Positions 18,891 to 27,765 of a stretch of 64,000 nt of DNA are shown piece after piece. The first letter of the stretch is position 1. Each line of letters starts with the position of its first letter. The DNA is taken from NCBI RefSeq assembly GCF_016908715.1, contig NZ_JAFBEK010000003.1, forward strand, positions 1 to 64,000, written 5' to 3'. This DNA comes from Leuconostoc rapi. GTDB taxonomy: Bacteria; Bacillota; Bacilli; Lactobacillales; Lactobacillaceae. The notes under the pieces were generated by a model, which was not told the DNA's origin, ran no database searches, and was given only the letters and a program-made list of their open reading frames with translations. Both the position numbers and the translations under genes were made by a program.

Positions 18891-19080
18891 TGGTAAAATG
18901 TATAGGTAAAAGACGTTTAAAGTTTTAATGTTCGTTTTTTGCTAAAAAATAAAATGTATGTCCACAGAGGGACACTCACGGATAGGCGCAAACAGGTCAT
19001 TGCTGGTTGTTAATCACAAGACTTTCTCCGATAAACCTATCCCGTCTGAAAGCAGCTGGGGAATGTACTAGGAGAAAAAT
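18891..19080 (+). promoter_or_regulatory. purA promoter and structured 5' leader
   Basis: The 308-bp gap after hisC has no gene. An extended -10 TGGTAAAAT (18891-18899) would give a leader of about 175 nt. AATGTTCGTTTTT (18927-18939) is, on the minus strand, a 12/13 match to the PurR box AWWWCCGAACWWT. Two stems are visible: TGTCC/GGACA (18959-18963, 18970-18974) and GGATAGG/CCTATCC (18980-18986, 19036-19042) enclosing 49 nt. I cannot assign it to a known riboswitch class. Confidence 0.5.
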
Positions 19081-20364
19081 ATGTCTGGTGTAATTGTTGT
19101 TGGCTCGCAGTGGGGTGATGAAGGTAAGGGAAAAATTGTTGATTTTTTTGCTGAAAACGCTGATGCAGTCGTTCGTTATCAAGGTGGAAATAATGCGGGG
19201 CATACAATCTGGCATGGTGAGACGAAATTTGAATTATCAGCCTTACCATCAGGTATTTTGACAAAAGGTCAGCTCGCAATCCTTGGTAATGGCGTGGTTG
19301 TCAACCCTGAAGCATTGTTAGCAGAAATTGCGGAAGTTGAATCAAAAGGTATTTCAATTGAAAATTTACGCATTTCAAATCGTGCACATGTGATTATGCC
19401 ATATCATATTGAACTTGATAAGGCTGCTGAATCAGCCTCAAATAATCGGATTGGTACAACAAAAAAAGGCATTGGACCAGCATATACAGATAAAATTTCT
19501 CGTGTCGGTATTCGTGTAGCTGATCTCATTGATCCAGAGGTCTTTGCAAAACTACTCAAGACCTATCTGCCATTTAAAAACAAACAATTGACCAAGCTAT
19601 ACGGAGAAGCAGCTTTGGATTACGAAACAGTTTACAACACTTATGTTGAATATGGCCGTCAATTGGCACCCTATGTTACCGATACATCATACTTATTAGG
19701 TCAATTAATGGCCAATAAAAAGCGCGTCGTTTTTGAAGGCGCACAAGGCATTATGCTAGATGTGGATCATGGGACTTATCCCTATGTTACAAGCTCTAAT
19801 CCGACTGCCGGCGGCGTCATGAACGGTGCTGGTGTTGGTCCTAAGCAAATACAAGATGTTGTTGGCGTTATCAAAGCCTATACGTCACGTGTTGGTGAAG
19901 GACCGTTTCCAACTGAGCTACACGATGATATTGCAGATCATATTCGTGAAGTTGGTCATGAATATGGTGTTGTGACCAAGCGGTCTCGTCGTATTGGTTG
20001 GCTTGATGCTGTTGCGTTACGACACGCTGTACAAGTTTCTGGATTGACTAAGCTGGCTATTAACTCCCTTGATGTCTTGTCTGGTCTTAAGGAACTAAAA
20101 ATTGCAACGTCATATACTTATAAAGGTGAAGAAATTCATCATTTTCCCGCTTCAGACACCTGGTTTGAAGGGTTAGACGTGAATTGTGAAACACTTCCAG
20201 GATGGGATGAAGATATCACTCGTATCCAGTCATTTGATGCTTTGCCTGTTAATGCACAAAATTATTTAAAGCGTATATCAGAATTACTTGAGGTCGAATT
20301 ACTAAGTTTTGCAGTTGGACCAAAGCCTGAGGAAACACATCTTTTGAGTGAAGTTTGGCAATAA
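19081..20364 (+). CDS. purA: Adenylosuccinate synthetase
   Basis: GTP-dependent joining of IMP and aspartate, the first committed AMP step. The 427-residue length is normal. The N-terminal [14 protein letters not shown] and GGNNAGHT, and the later [14 protein letters not shown], are family signatures. Ribosome site CTAGGAG. It stands alone after a long leader and is followed by a separate promoter. Confidence 0.98.
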   Translation: MSGVIVVGSQWGDEGKGKIVDFFAENADAVVRYQGGNNAGHTIWHGETKFELSALPSGILTKGQLAILGNGVVVNPEALLAEIAEVESKGISIENLRISNRAHVIMPYHIELDKAAESASNNRIGTTKKGIGPAYTDKISRVGIRVADLIDPEVFAKLLKTYLPFKNKQLTKLYGEAALDYETVYNTYVEYGRQLAPYVTDTSYLLGQLMANKKRVVFEGAQGIMLDVDHGTYPYVTSSNPTAGGVMNGAGVGPKQIQDVVGVIKAYTSRVGEGPFPTELHDDIADHIREVGHEYGVVTKRSRRIGWLDAVALRHAVQVSGLTKLAINSLDVLSGLKELKIATSYTYKGEEIHHFPASDTWFEGLDVNCETLPGWDEDITRIQSFDALPVNAQNYLKRISELLEVELLSFAVGPKPEETHLLSEVWQ

Positions 20365-20385
20365 TTTTACTGGTCGGTTTCTACG

Positions 20386-20394
20386 TGGTAAAAT
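20386..20394 (+). promoter_or_regulatory. Extended -10 promoter placing the start codon at the transcript end
   Basis: TGGTAAAAT ends 6 nt before the ATG at 20401, so transcription would begin at or next to the A of ATG. No Shine-Dalgarno precedes the ATG. This is the pattern of a leaderless mRNA. Confidence 0.6.
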
Positions 20395-20400
20395 AGTCAC

Positions 20401-20913
20401 ATGAAAATACGAAACTCCGATTTATTATTTGTTCACAGTCAGCATGATAGCCTAGATGATGCCATAGCTTCATCAACAGGTGAATACGTTCATGTGGCGA
20501 TTGTTATTGACGCGAATACTGTCATTCATGCGACATCACATCTTGGTGTTGCAATACAGACTCTGAGTGAATTTTTAGAGGCTTTTGAACATGCGGATGT
20601 TTATCGGCCAACGATTAAAAATCTAGATGGCGTTGTTGCGCGCGCAAAACAGTTTGACAAGCGTCCTTATAATTTTTCGTTTTATCCAGATGATTTTGGA
20701 TTTTACTGTTCTCAGTTAGTAGCAATAGCATTTGCAGATGTATTAATGATTGAAGAGCAACCGATGCAATTTGGTGATGGCAAGCAGGTAATTTCAGATT
20801 TTTGGCAAAATTACTACGCTAAACTAGGTGTTGCGGTACCTCTAAATAAGCCAGGAACCAATCCTAGCCAGTTAGCTAAGTTAGATGAATTTCAATTTAT
20901 TGGCGTGTTATAA
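20401..20913 (+). CDS. Permuted papain-like (YiiX/NlpC-P60 type) cysteine hydrolase
   Basis: A 170-residue protein with the circularly permuted NlpC/P60 layout: His31 in the EYVHVAIV strand comes first and the nucleophile Cys103 in FGFYCSQLVA comes later, the reverse of classical NlpC/P60. YiiX-like members are thought to act on amide or ester bonds in peptidoglycan fragments or lipids; the substrate here is unknown. There is no signal peptide, so it is probably cytoplasmic. The mRNA is probably leaderless. Confidence 0.8.
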   Translation: MKIRNSDLLFVHSQHDSLDDAIASSTGEYVHVAIVIDANTVIHATSHLGVAIQTLSEFLEAFEHADVYRPTIKNLDGVVARAKQFDKRPYNFSFYPDDFGFYCSQLVAIAFADVLMIEEQPMQFGDGKQVISDFWQNYYAKLGVAVPLNKPGTNPSQLAKLDEFQFIGVL

Positions 20914-20935
20914 GTGATGCATCACTAATTATGAT

Positions 20936-20982
20936 GAAAAAAATTGCCTGATAGTAAGTGTGCTTACTATCAGGCAATTTTT
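20936..20982. terminator. Bidirectional terminator
   Basis: A long perfect hairpin (AATTGCCTGATAGTAAG, loop TGTG, then its complement) is flanked by A-run and T-run. It serves the plus-strand YiiX-like gene and the converging minus-strand DUF2075 gene. Confidence 0.93.
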
Positions 20983-21012
20983 GTGTATTTCAAGGTACGT
21001 ATGTTTTGACTA

Positions 21013-22200
21013 TCAATCATCGTTTCCAGACAATTGACTATCTTGTTGTAAGGCAACTAATCGTTCTCTTAAGGCATCATCGTATGCAGTTAAATACAAA
21101 CCATACTTGCCACGCTTGATTAGAACATTTAACACATTAGCGATAAAATCTTGATATTGTGCTGGCGTGAATTGTAGGTCTTTTCTTTTTTTGAAAATTT
21201 CTTTATGTGAATATTTTTCTGGCAAAATAGTCATACGATCTGTTTTAGCATCATAACCAAAAGATGGGCCAATAATCATACCAACATAATTCAAATCAAA
21301 ACCTTGTAATGTATAAATTGTCCCTACTTGCGTGATAGAAGATTCTCGTTTTGCCCAATGTGTCCGTTGCGGATCCCATTCATCCCAAGGTAACGAAAAA
21401 GAATCCATTTCAACATTATGGCGACCGTCAATTCTTGGAAATCCAGATGTAGCTACGACACGGCTTAACCCAAACGCCTTATTTTTAGATTTTATTTTTT
21501 CATAGAGCGCACCTGCAGTTGAAAACACCTCAAATTCAAAATTACTATCTTTTGGAAATGGTGTGATTGGTTTTTGGGCCGTGAGTTTGTCTAACCAATC
21601 AATCTGCGATTCACTAGCAATCATACGATATTGAAAATCCATATTAAATTGCTGATGTGGATGGTCACCTATTGTATTTAATAATAGGTCTTGCGACCAG
21701 TACATTTTGGATTGAAAAACCTGGTTAAAATCATAAACGACGACAACAATTTTAGCTAAATTCATTAAATCAGTGAGTTGATTTTCCCCACGATAATGGG
21801 CATATGGTTCTGATTTTGAATATAATAAGTGGGCCTCATCAACAAAAATAACATCGTATTGACGGTGGTTTTTCTGTGCATCATTGATGAGCGCAGTTGG
21901 TCTGCGAATATCACGCGGATTAAGTCCAGAAAAATCTTTTGCCATATCTTGATAGGCTTTATAAAGTTCGGGATGATTGACTACTAAGGCAGTTTTATAG
22001 TGCGAGTCTGTCATATATTGTTTGACTAGTTGCATGAGCACAACCGATTTACCAGTACCGGCAGCGCCTTGAATAATCGCAACGGCATGCTGCTTTCTTA
22101 GAATACTGTCATGAATATAAGTGTTTAACTGAGTGATAACATGTTGTTGATCATCAGATAGTTGATCAACCAAAAATTGTGCTTCTAAAATTTTGTTCAT
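21013..22200 (-). CDS. DUF2075-family P-loop ATPase/helicase-like protein
   Basis: A 395-residue superfamily 1-like ATPase with Walker A GAAGTGKS (about residues 46-53), Walker B VIFVDEAHLL, and later helicase-like blocks (VVVVYDFNQVFQ, TLQGFDLNYVGMIIGP, and a C-terminal VLIKRGKYGLYLTAYD). DUF2075 proteins occur alone or in larger defence/repair proteins; the cellular role is not known. Ribosome site GAGG. On the minus strand a TATAAT lies about 30 bp before the ATG. Confidence 0.82.
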   Translation of the reverse strand: MNKILEAQFLVDQLSDDQQHVITQLNTYIHDSILRKQHAVAIIQGAAGTGKSVVLMQLVKQYMTDSHYKTALVVNHPELYKAYQDMAKDFSGLNPRDIRRPTALINDAQKNHRQYDVIFVDEAHLLYSKSEPYAHYRGENQLTDLMNLAKIVVVVYDFNQVFQSKMYWSQDLLLNTIGDHPHQQFNMDFQYRMIASESQIDWLDKLTAQKPITPFPKDSNFEFEVFSTAGALYEKIKSKNKAFGLSRVVATSGFPRIDGRHNVEMDSFSLPWDEWDPQRTHWAKRESSITQVGTIYTLQGFDLNYVGMIIGPSFGYDAKTDRMTILPEKYSHKEIFKKRKDLQFTPAQYQDFIANVLNVLIKRGKYGLYLTAYDDALRERLVALQQDSQLSGNDD

Positions 22201-22256
22201 TATAGATTACCTCATTAATAAATATTATACTATAATACGTCGTACTTCAAAATAAA

Positions 22257-22303
22257 ACTGGGTGGCATGTGCTTGGCTTCATACCAAACGCATGCCACCC
22301 AGT
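22257..22303 (-). terminator. Terminator of clpL
   Basis: Long hairpin with 13-bp arms ACTGGGTGGCATG / CATGCCACCCAGT and an inner TTGG/CCAA stem. On the minus strand it is followed by TTTTATTTTG, fitting an intrinsic terminator for clpL. Confidence 0.85.
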
Positions 22304-22326
22304 GGCGTTTTTAAAATGTGTACTTT

Positions 22327-24393
22327 TTAAGCTTTGACATATTCATTTTCGGAAATCACAATGTCATTTGTGGCATCATCAATATCTGCAAATAATTGTG
22401 TACTCTCTGGATTTTCTAAATAATAATCTGCTAGGTGATCTGCAATTTTATCTTGTAATACACGACGAAGAGGTCGTGCACCAAGTGTTGGATTATAACC
22501 CAACTCTGCAAGCTTAGCTTTAGCGGCATCGCTGACGCGCACACTTAAATTATTATCAGCTAAGTTAGCATTCATATCAGCTAACATGAGATCAACAATT
22601 GATAATAAATGTGTTTTTGATAATTGTTGGAATTCAATAATGTCGTCAAAACGGTTCAAAAATTCAGGTCGGAAGTAACTTTCTAAGCGCTGTAATAGAC
22701 GACTTTGAGAATCAATTTGATTAAATCCCATTGGTGTGTTGCCTGTGTCTGTTGAACCAGCGTTTGATGTCATAATAATAACAGTATCTTTGAAGCTGAC
22801 AACATGTCCTTGTGCATCTGTTAGGCGGCCATCATCCAAGATCTGCAAAAACATATTCATAACATCGGGATGCGCTTTCTCTGCCTCATCAATCAAAATC
22901 AATGAGTAGGGGTGACGACGAACCTGTTCAGTTAATTGACCAGCTTCTTCATAACCAACATATCCAGCAGGGGCACCAATCATTTTCGAAACAGCATGCT
23001 TTTCCATATATTCTGACATGTCAAAACGGATTAAAGCTTCTTTACTGCCAAACATTTCGTTGGCAAGCTGCTTAGCTAATTCTGTTTTACCGACACCAGT
23101 TGGTCCAACAAAGAGAAATGAGCCAATTGGACGACCAGATTTCGTTAACCCAATACGGTTTCGGCGAATCGCTTTAGCAACAGTTTGAACAGCTAATTCT
23201 TGTCCGATAACATGATCTGATAAATGGCTGTCAAGCTCTTGCAATTGATTTGCCTCATTATCCTTTAAGTCACCGACTGGAATATCAGTTTTATCTTCGA
23301 TAATTTTTAAGATGTCTTTTTCTGTAATGGTTTGAGGCTTAAACATTTCAGGATGCGCCTCGACTTGTACTTTTTGGGATTCAAGTTGATTCGTCTGGTC
23401 TCGCCAATAGCTGGCTTTTTCGAAATCTTCCTTATCAATAGCTTCTTGTTTTAGTTTATCAGCAGTGTCTATTTTAGATTGGATTGCCTTAGGATCTGTA
23501 ATTGTCATCGTTAGGTTTTTCCGTGAACCGGCTTCGTCAATCAAATCAATTGCTTTATCCGGTAAAAAACGTTCGGGGATGTAGCGGTCAGATAAGTCAA
23601 CTGCTGCTGCAATCGCATCATCTGTAAAACGAACATGATGATAAGTTTCATAGCGTTGTTGAATACCTTTTAAAATTGTAACCGTGGCGTCTTTAGACGG
23701 CTCTTCAACTTGAACTGGTTGGAAACGTCGGGCGATGGCGCCGTCTTTTTCAATTTTACGGTATTCATTCAATGTTGTCGCACCAATTAACTGGAACTCA
23801 CCTCTAGCAAGGGCAGGTTTTAAAATATTACCAGCATCCATACCGCCTTCAGCATTACCGGCGCCCATAATTTCGTGTACTTCGTCGATAAACAAAATGA
23901 TATCATCATTATCGGCAACTTCCTTCATTAATTGGCGCATACGTGCCTCAAACTGACCACGCATAGCAGTACCCTGCACCATAGCAGACATATCTAAACG
24001 GATGACTTCCTTGGAGCGTAGTTTTTCAGGCGCTTTGTTGGCAACAATTGCTTGCGCAAGTCCTTCGACAACCGCTGTTTTACCGACACCAGGTTCACCA
24101 ATTAAAACTGGATTATTTTTGGTACGACGGTTGAGAATTTCAATTGTACGTGCAACCTCTGAGTCACGACCAATAACAGGGTCAAGTTTGCCTTCACGTG
24201 CTTGTTGCGTTAAGTTAATACCGTATTCTTCTAATAATGTTGGCCGTTTCTTATTTTTATCTTTTTTATTCTGTTGTTGTGGACCAAGATTAGCCTGGCC
24301 GTTATCTTGCGCGGATTGCATTTGATCGTTCATAGCGCGCATCATTTCGTCAAAATTAATGTTACTAAATCCAAATGGGTCTTGTGATGCCAT
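22327..24393 (-). CDS. clpL: Clp-family AAA+ chaperone ATPase, ClpL-like
   Basis: A 688-residue class 1 Clp/Hsp100 ATPase that disaggregates or unfolds proteins after heat stress. The short N-terminal region is Gln/Asn-rich, with no Clp-N repeat and no zinc finger. AAA-1 follows ([16 protein letters not shown]), then a middle UVR-like segment ([17 protein letters not shown]), and AAA-2 ([14 protein letters not shown]). The length and missing zinc finger favour ClpL over ClpE. The minus-strand promoter and a CIRCE lie upstream; the leader is about 80 nt with no clear Shine-Dalgarno near the ATG. Confidence 0.85.
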   Translation of the reverse strand: MASQDPFGFSNINFDEMMRAMNDQMQSAQDNGQANLGPQQQNKKDKNKKRPTLLEEYGINLTQQAREGKLDPVIGRDSEVARTIEILNRRTKNNPVLIGEPGVGKTAVVEGLAQAIVANKAPEKLRSKEVIRLDMSAMVQGTAMRGQFEARMRQLMKEVADNDDIILFIDEVHEIMGAGNAEGGMDAGNILKPALARGEFQLIGATTLNEYRKIEKDGAIARRFQPVQVEEPSKDATVTILKGIQQRYETYHHVRFTDDAIAAAVDLSDRYIPERFLPDKAIDLIDEAGSRKNLTMTITDPKAIQSKIDTADKLKQEAIDKEDFEKASYWRDQTNQLESQKVQVEAHPEMFKPQTITEKDILKIIEDKTDIPVGDLKDNEANQLQELDSHLSDHVIGQELAVQTVAKAIRRNRIGLTKSGRPIGSFLFVGPTGVGKTELAKQLANEMFGSKEALIRFDMSEYMEKHAVSKMIGAPAGYVGYEEAGQLTEQVRRHPYSLILIDEAEKAHPDVMNMFLQILDDGRLTDAQGHVVSFKDTVIIMTSNAGSTDTGNTPMGFNQIDSQSRLLQRLESYFRPEFLNRFDDIIEFQQLSKTHLLSIVDLMLADMNANLADNNLSVRVSDAAKAKLAELGYNPTLGARPLRRVLQDKIADHLADYYLENPESTQLFADIDDATNDIVISENEYVKA

Positions 24394-24479
24394 AGTATCA
24401 AGTCGTGCAAGATAATACCACTAAAAGTAAAATCACTTTCAGTTACCTTACACCTTTCCTTTCTATTTAATATGCCTTA

Positions 24480-24507
24480 AGTATAACACCATAAGATTAA
24501 ATTGCAA
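24480..24507 (-). promoter_or_regulatory. Promoter of clpL
   Basis: Read on the minus strand: TTGCAA (24507-24502), 16-bp spacer, TATACT (24485-24480). The CIRCE element starts 7 bp upstream of its -35. No CtsR operator repeat (GGTCAAA type) was seen nearby. Confidence 0.75.
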
Positions 24508-24513
24508 TTAAAA

Positions 24514-24540
24514 TTAGCACTCGTTTGCATTGAGTGCTAA
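24514..24540. promoter_or_regulatory. CIRCE element (HrcA operator)
   Basis: TTAGCACTC (24514-24522), 9-nt spacer, GAGTGCTAA (24532-24540): a perfect copy of the CIRCE consensus. HrcA binding here would occlude the plus-strand promoter whose -35 lies inside the right arm, and may also affect divergent clpL. No groESL or dnaK gene is next to it, which is unusual. Confidence 0.97.
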
Positions 24541-24557
24541 AATAAATGTTGTATAAT
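24530..24557 (+). promoter_or_regulatory. Promoter of the 57-residue heat-shock-type ORF
   Basis: TTGAGT (24530-24535), 16-bp spacer, TATAAT (24552-24557). The -35 hexamer is embedded in the CIRCE right arm. Confidence 0.8.
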
Positions 24558-24575
24558 AGATATGAGGTATTAATA

Positions 24576-24749
24576 ATGGATTACGAACAACAACTAAATG
24601 ATTTACGTGATGGTAAAATTAATCAAATAGATATCACACCAGATACTTTTCCAGATTTCCAGAAAATTTGGCGAGATTTTCCATCTCAGAACCGGATTCG
24701 CGGTATTGCGGGAAAACAAGGCCATATCAAATATGTCCGTGCAAATTAG
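24576..24749 (+). CDS. 57-residue protein under CIRCE control, function unknown
   Basis: Starts at ATG 24576 with GAGG at 24564-24567, inside a transcript from the TATAAT promoter. The product (MDYEQQLNDLRDGKINQIDI... ending GHIKYVRAN) is small, soluble and charged, with no membrane segment. I do not recognise a family. A perfect CIRCE over its promoter implies heat or protein-stress induction by HrcA release, together with or opposite to clpL. Confidence 0.8.
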   Translation: MDYEQQLNDLRDGKINQIDITPDTFPDFQKIWRDFPSQNRIRGIAGKQGHIKYVRAN

Positions 24750-24764
24750 TCGGCAAAAGTATGC

Positions 24765-24802
24765 TATTTTATGCTACAATACTATAAGTTAAGCATAAAA
24801 TA
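24765..24802. promoter_or_regulatory. Inverted repeat at the mreB promoter
   Basis: Perfect 11-bp arms TATTTTATGCT (24765-24775) and AGCATAAAATA (24792-24802) flank a TACAAT -10-like hexamer (24775-24780). It is either an operator dyad over the mreB start site or a partial 5' hairpin. No regulator can be named. Confidence 0.55.
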
Positions 24803-24850
24803 AGGTGTGCGCATTTTTTGATAACAGAAAGCACAAAAGGGGCAAGCATA

Positions 24851-25858
24851 GTGGCATTTTCATTTGGACAACGAAACGTCGGTATCGATCTTGGTACGGC
24901 CAACACATATGTATACATTGAAGGACGCGGCATTGTTTTACGTGAACCGTCTGTTGTAGCGCGTAACACGCAAACAAACGAAGTCGTTGCTGTCGGGTCT
25001 GAAGCCAAAGATATGCTTGGTCGAACACCCGCCAGTATTGCAGCTATCCGACCAATGCGTGATGGTGTTATTGCGGATTATGACACGACAGTAGCGATGA
25101 TCCGTTACTATTTACAAAAAGCATTGGGTGGTCGCATTGGGAAACCTTATGTGACAATCGGTGTACCTTCCGGTGTCACCGCAGTTGAACGCCGCGCTGT
25201 TATTGATGCTGCTCGTGTGGCTGGTGCTCGTGATGCATATGTCATCGAAGAGCCATTTGCTGCTGCAGTTGGTGCAGGGTTACCTGTTATGGATCCAACT
25301 GGTTCAATGGTAGTAGATATGGGTGGTGGTACCACAGATGTTGCAACGATTTCGTTAGGTGGTATTGTATCAAGTCGATCAATTCGTATTGCTGGTGATA
25401 AGTTAGATGAGGCGATTGCTAACTTTGTACGCAACAAGTACGATGTGACCATTGGTGAACCCACAGCTGAAAGATTAAAAATTGAAATTGGTGCTGCGTC
25501 ATTAGAATTAGCGAGAACGCTACCAGATGCTTCTGTTCGAGGTCGTGACTTATTGACAGGGTTGCCAAAAACGATTGACGTTACGGCAGAGGATGTAGCG
25601 ACAGCTATTCAAGAACCCGTACAAGAAATTGTCGTTGCGATACGTGAGACGTTAGAATCGACGCAACCGGAATTAGCAGCTGATGTTATTGATCATGGTA
25701 TGGTCTTGACAGGTGGCGGCGCCATGTTGCGAGACATGGACAAAATTATACAAGAGGCGACAAAGGTGCCAGTCTTAATTGCTAATGAACCGCTTGATGC
25801 CGTAGCAATTGGTACAGGTGAAGCGTTGAAGTCCATTGATGTTATGCGACAACGTTAA
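24851..25858 (+). CDS. mreB: Rod-shape actin homologue MreB
   Basis: Forms membrane-bound filaments that guide lateral wall synthesis. The 335-residue actin-fold ATPase begins [22 protein letters not shown] and contains the phosphate-2 loop [12 protein letters not shown] and TGGGAML. GTG 24851 is chosen because AAAAGGGG (24835-24842) is 8 bp upstream; an in-frame start at 24818 lacks this. It is first of mreBCD, with a hairpin before mreC. Confidence 0.96.
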   Translation: MAFSFGQRNVGIDLGTANTYVYIEGRGIVLREPSVVARNTQTNEVVAVGSEAKDMLGRTPASIAAIRPMRDGVIADYDTTVAMIRYYLQKALGGRIGKPYVTIGVPSGVTAVERRAVIDAARVAGARDAYVIEEPFAAAVGAGLPVMDPTGSMVVDMGGGTTDVATISLGGIVSSRSIRIAGDKLDEAIANFVRNKYDVTIGEPTAERLKIEIGAASLELARTLPDASVRGRDLLTGLPKTIDVTAEDVATAIQEPVQEIVVAIRETLESTQPELAADVIDHGMVLTGGGAMLRDMDKIIQEATKVPVLIANEPLDAVAIGTGEALKSIDVMRQR

Positions 25859-25883
25859 CCATTAATTAAGATAATCGAACACC

Positions 25884-25914
25884 AGCGTAGCGCTTGCGCT
25901 ACGCTTTTATTTTT
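25884..25914 (+). terminator. Intergenic hairpin between mreB and mreC
   Basis: AGCGTAGCGC / GCGCTACGCT forms a GC-rich stem followed by TTTTATTTTTG. It resembles an intrinsic terminator, so part of the transcription may stop after mreB and lower mreCD expression. Confidence 0.75.
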
Positions 25915-25933
25915 GAAACAAGGGGACAACAAG

Positions 25934-26791
25934 ATGCGTAAACTATTTTCGTCACGCGCCGTTGTAACAATTATTATTGCCTTCATTGTGATTGTGGGGT
26001 TAATTGCAGGGTCTAACTGGTGGGCAAAACGAACAAACCAGCCGCCATTTATACAACGCTTTGGTAATGATTTAGCTGGCGGTGTTAGTCGTGTTATTTC
26101 TGTGCCGACGACAGCTATCGGTCGCACGGCAAATAGCATTGGTAATTTATTGGATACATTTGAAGAAAACCAAGCATTGAAATCAAAAATTGATGAATTT
26201 GCACAAGATAAGGTTCGGTTGCAGACAGTGGAAGAAGAAAATGCCTCCCTTAAAAAGCAACTTAAACTAGAAGCCACACTAACTGACTATAAGACGGTGT
26301 CTGCCGTAACGATTAGTCGTTCACCAAGCACCTGGCAATCACAACTTGTCATTAATAAAGGCTTAAATTCGGGTCTTAAAAAGGGCATGCCTGTACTTGC
26401 TGGAGCTGGTATTATTGGACGTATTAGTGAAGTGAACACGACCAATGCCAAAGTGGCCTTAATTTCAGACACGAGTGAAGATGCAAATCGATTTGCAATT
26501 ACAATTAAAGGCGAAAATGGCGATGTTAATGGTATCGTCACGAGTTTTAATCGTGAAAAGAACCAATTAATTATGGGACAAGTCACATCTGATAACAAAA
26601 TCAAATCAGGAGATCTTGTTGAAACATCTGGCTTGGGTGGCGTTATTCCTTCTGGGTTGTACGTTGGTAAAGTAGCTAGTGTTTCTAAAGATGACTATGG
26701 TTTGTCGAAGCGTATCAACATTGAACCAGCCGCTGATTTGGGTAACATTACAACGGTCGTTGTTGCAGTATCAGAGATTGGAGCGCAATAA
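25934..26791 (+). CDS. mreC: Cell-shape protein MreC
   Basis: Membrane-anchored scaffold that joins MreB to the wall-synthesis enzymes. It has 285 residues: one N-terminal membrane helix (VVTIIIAFIVIVGLIAG), a coiled coil at about 70-105 (EENQALKSKIDEFAQD and onwards), then the extracytoplasmic beta domain. ATG 25934 follows AAGGGG (25920-25925). The stop overlaps the mreD ATG (TAATG). Confidence 0.95.
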   Translation: MRKLFSSRAVVTIIIAFIVIVGLIAGSNWWAKRTNQPPFIQRFGNDLAGGVSRVISVPTTAIGRTANSIGNLLDTFEENQALKSKIDEFAQDKVRLQTVEEENASLKKQLKLEATLTDYKTVSAVTISRSPSTWQSQLVINKGLNSGLKKGMPVLAGAGIIGRISEVNTTNAKVALISDTSEDANRFAITIKGENGDVNGIVTSFNREKNQLIMGQVTSDNKIKSGDLVETSGLGGVIPSGLYVGKVASVSKDDYGLSKRINIEPAADLGNITTVVVAVSEIGAQ

Positions 26792-27318
26792 TGGCATTTT
26801 GGCAGTTAACACGGTTGCGTGTTGTTTATCCAGTTGTGTTGGTCTTTCTTCTATTTGTTGATGGCTCGTTGATGGCTGGTATGGGTGGTATTTTCACTGC
26901 ATTTCCCTGGTATATTTTACCAACGCTTACACTAGGATGGTTGTTTTATGCCGTTCAGTTTGAAGTAGAACCTGATGTACCACTTTGGCTATATGTTATC
27001 GTTATTGGCGTTTTGTTTGATATGTATTATACAGGTATTTTTGGAACATATACGCTGGCATTTGCTGTTGCCGTTGCTGTGATGAAACAGTGTCATAAAG
27101 TATTAGACGAACGCTTATTGAGTGGACTATCTGTGTTTTTAATTGGATTGGTCAGTTTTTTAGTCGTAACCTATGTTGCTGGATTTATAATTGGCATTGC
27201 AAACGTTAGTTTAACAACTTTTTTCATGTTTGAAGTACTACCAACGGTTATTTTAAATACGGTTATTGTCGCACTTTGTTATTATCCAACCTTATCGTTA
27301 TTTCAATTTTTGAGATAG
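26791..27318 (+). CDS. mreD: Cell-shape membrane protein MreD
   Basis: A 175-residue integral membrane protein with about five hydrophobic segments, coupled to mreC by a 1-bp overlap. Sequence conservation in MreD is low; the identification rests on hydropathy, length, the IGVLFDMYYTGIFGTYTLAF block and operon position. The promoter of the next operon starts 4 bp after its stop. Confidence 0.92.
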   Translation: MAFWQLTRLRVVYPVVLVFLLFVDGSLMAGMGGIFTAFPWYILPTLTLGWLFYAVQFEVEPDVPLWLYVIVIGVLFDMYYTGIFGTYTLAFAVAVAVMKQCHKVLDERLLSGLSVFLIGLVSFLVVTYVAGFIIGIANVSLTTFFMFEVLPTVILNTVIVALCYYPTLSLFQFLR

Positions 27319-27321
27319 CCC

Positions 27322-27349
27322 TTGACAAATAAAAAAAAAAGCCTAAAAT
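27322..27349 (+). promoter_or_regulatory. Promoter of the T-box/ABC transporter operon
   Basis: TTGACA (27322-27327), 16-bp spacer, TAAAAT (27344-27349). Confidence 0.85.
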
Positions 27350-27360
27350 AAGTATTATAT

Positions 27361-27612
27361 TAAAAAACGTTGAGTAGAAGAGTAGTTTAACATTTTTTTC
27401 AGAGAGTTTGCGGGTAGTGTGAGCAAATGATTATGTTAAATGAAACACATCTGCGAGTGTGTGATTGAAGTTAAGTAGGTCACATCGGGGTTGCCCGTTA
27501 CCGCATACAGTCTTTTGACTTATTGAGACGTAATCAGTGATGGTTATGTGATAAGAGGTGGAACCGCGGAAAACGCCCTCTGAATACATATTGTATTCAG
27601 AGGGCGTTTTGA
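27361..27612 (+). ncRNA. T-box riboswitch, histidine-specific (first unit)
   Basis: A full-length leader with T-box AGAGGTGGAACCGCGG (27554-27569) and terminator ACGCCCTCTGAATACA with its complement, then TTTT (27572-27608). The likely specifier CAC is at 27446-27448 in TGAAACACATC, in the same local context as in the his-operon T-box. The downstream transporter is therefore probably induced by histidine starvation. Confidence 0.9.
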
Positions 27613-27619
27613 CGTTTTT

Positions 27620-27722
27620 AACATAAAAGACTGACAGAGTAGTTTTGTGTGAACAAAATTAAAATCTGAGGTGGAACCATGCTGACGCATCCTCTTGCAT
27701 ATTATTTGCAAGAGGATTTTTT
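27620..27722 (+). ncRNA. Shortened second T-box unit (antiterminator/terminator only)
   Basis: About 100 nt after the first terminator there is another T-box sequence GAGGTGGAACCATG (27668-27681) and another terminator, ATCCTCTTGCA with its complement AGAGGAT and TTTTTT (27689-27722). Between the two units there is room for only a short stem (CAGAGTAGTTTTG region) and no complete specifier stem I. It is either a decayed duplicate or a second expression platform. Confidence 0.7.
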
Positions 27723-27765
27723 AATTCAAACAGCGTTATTAATAACGCTTAAAAAGGAGTAAATA

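Noticed and set aside
20913-20926. 14-bp palindrome AGTGATGCATCACT after the YiiX-like gene
   Set aside because: It has no T-tract, lies just before a much stronger terminator and is probably chance.
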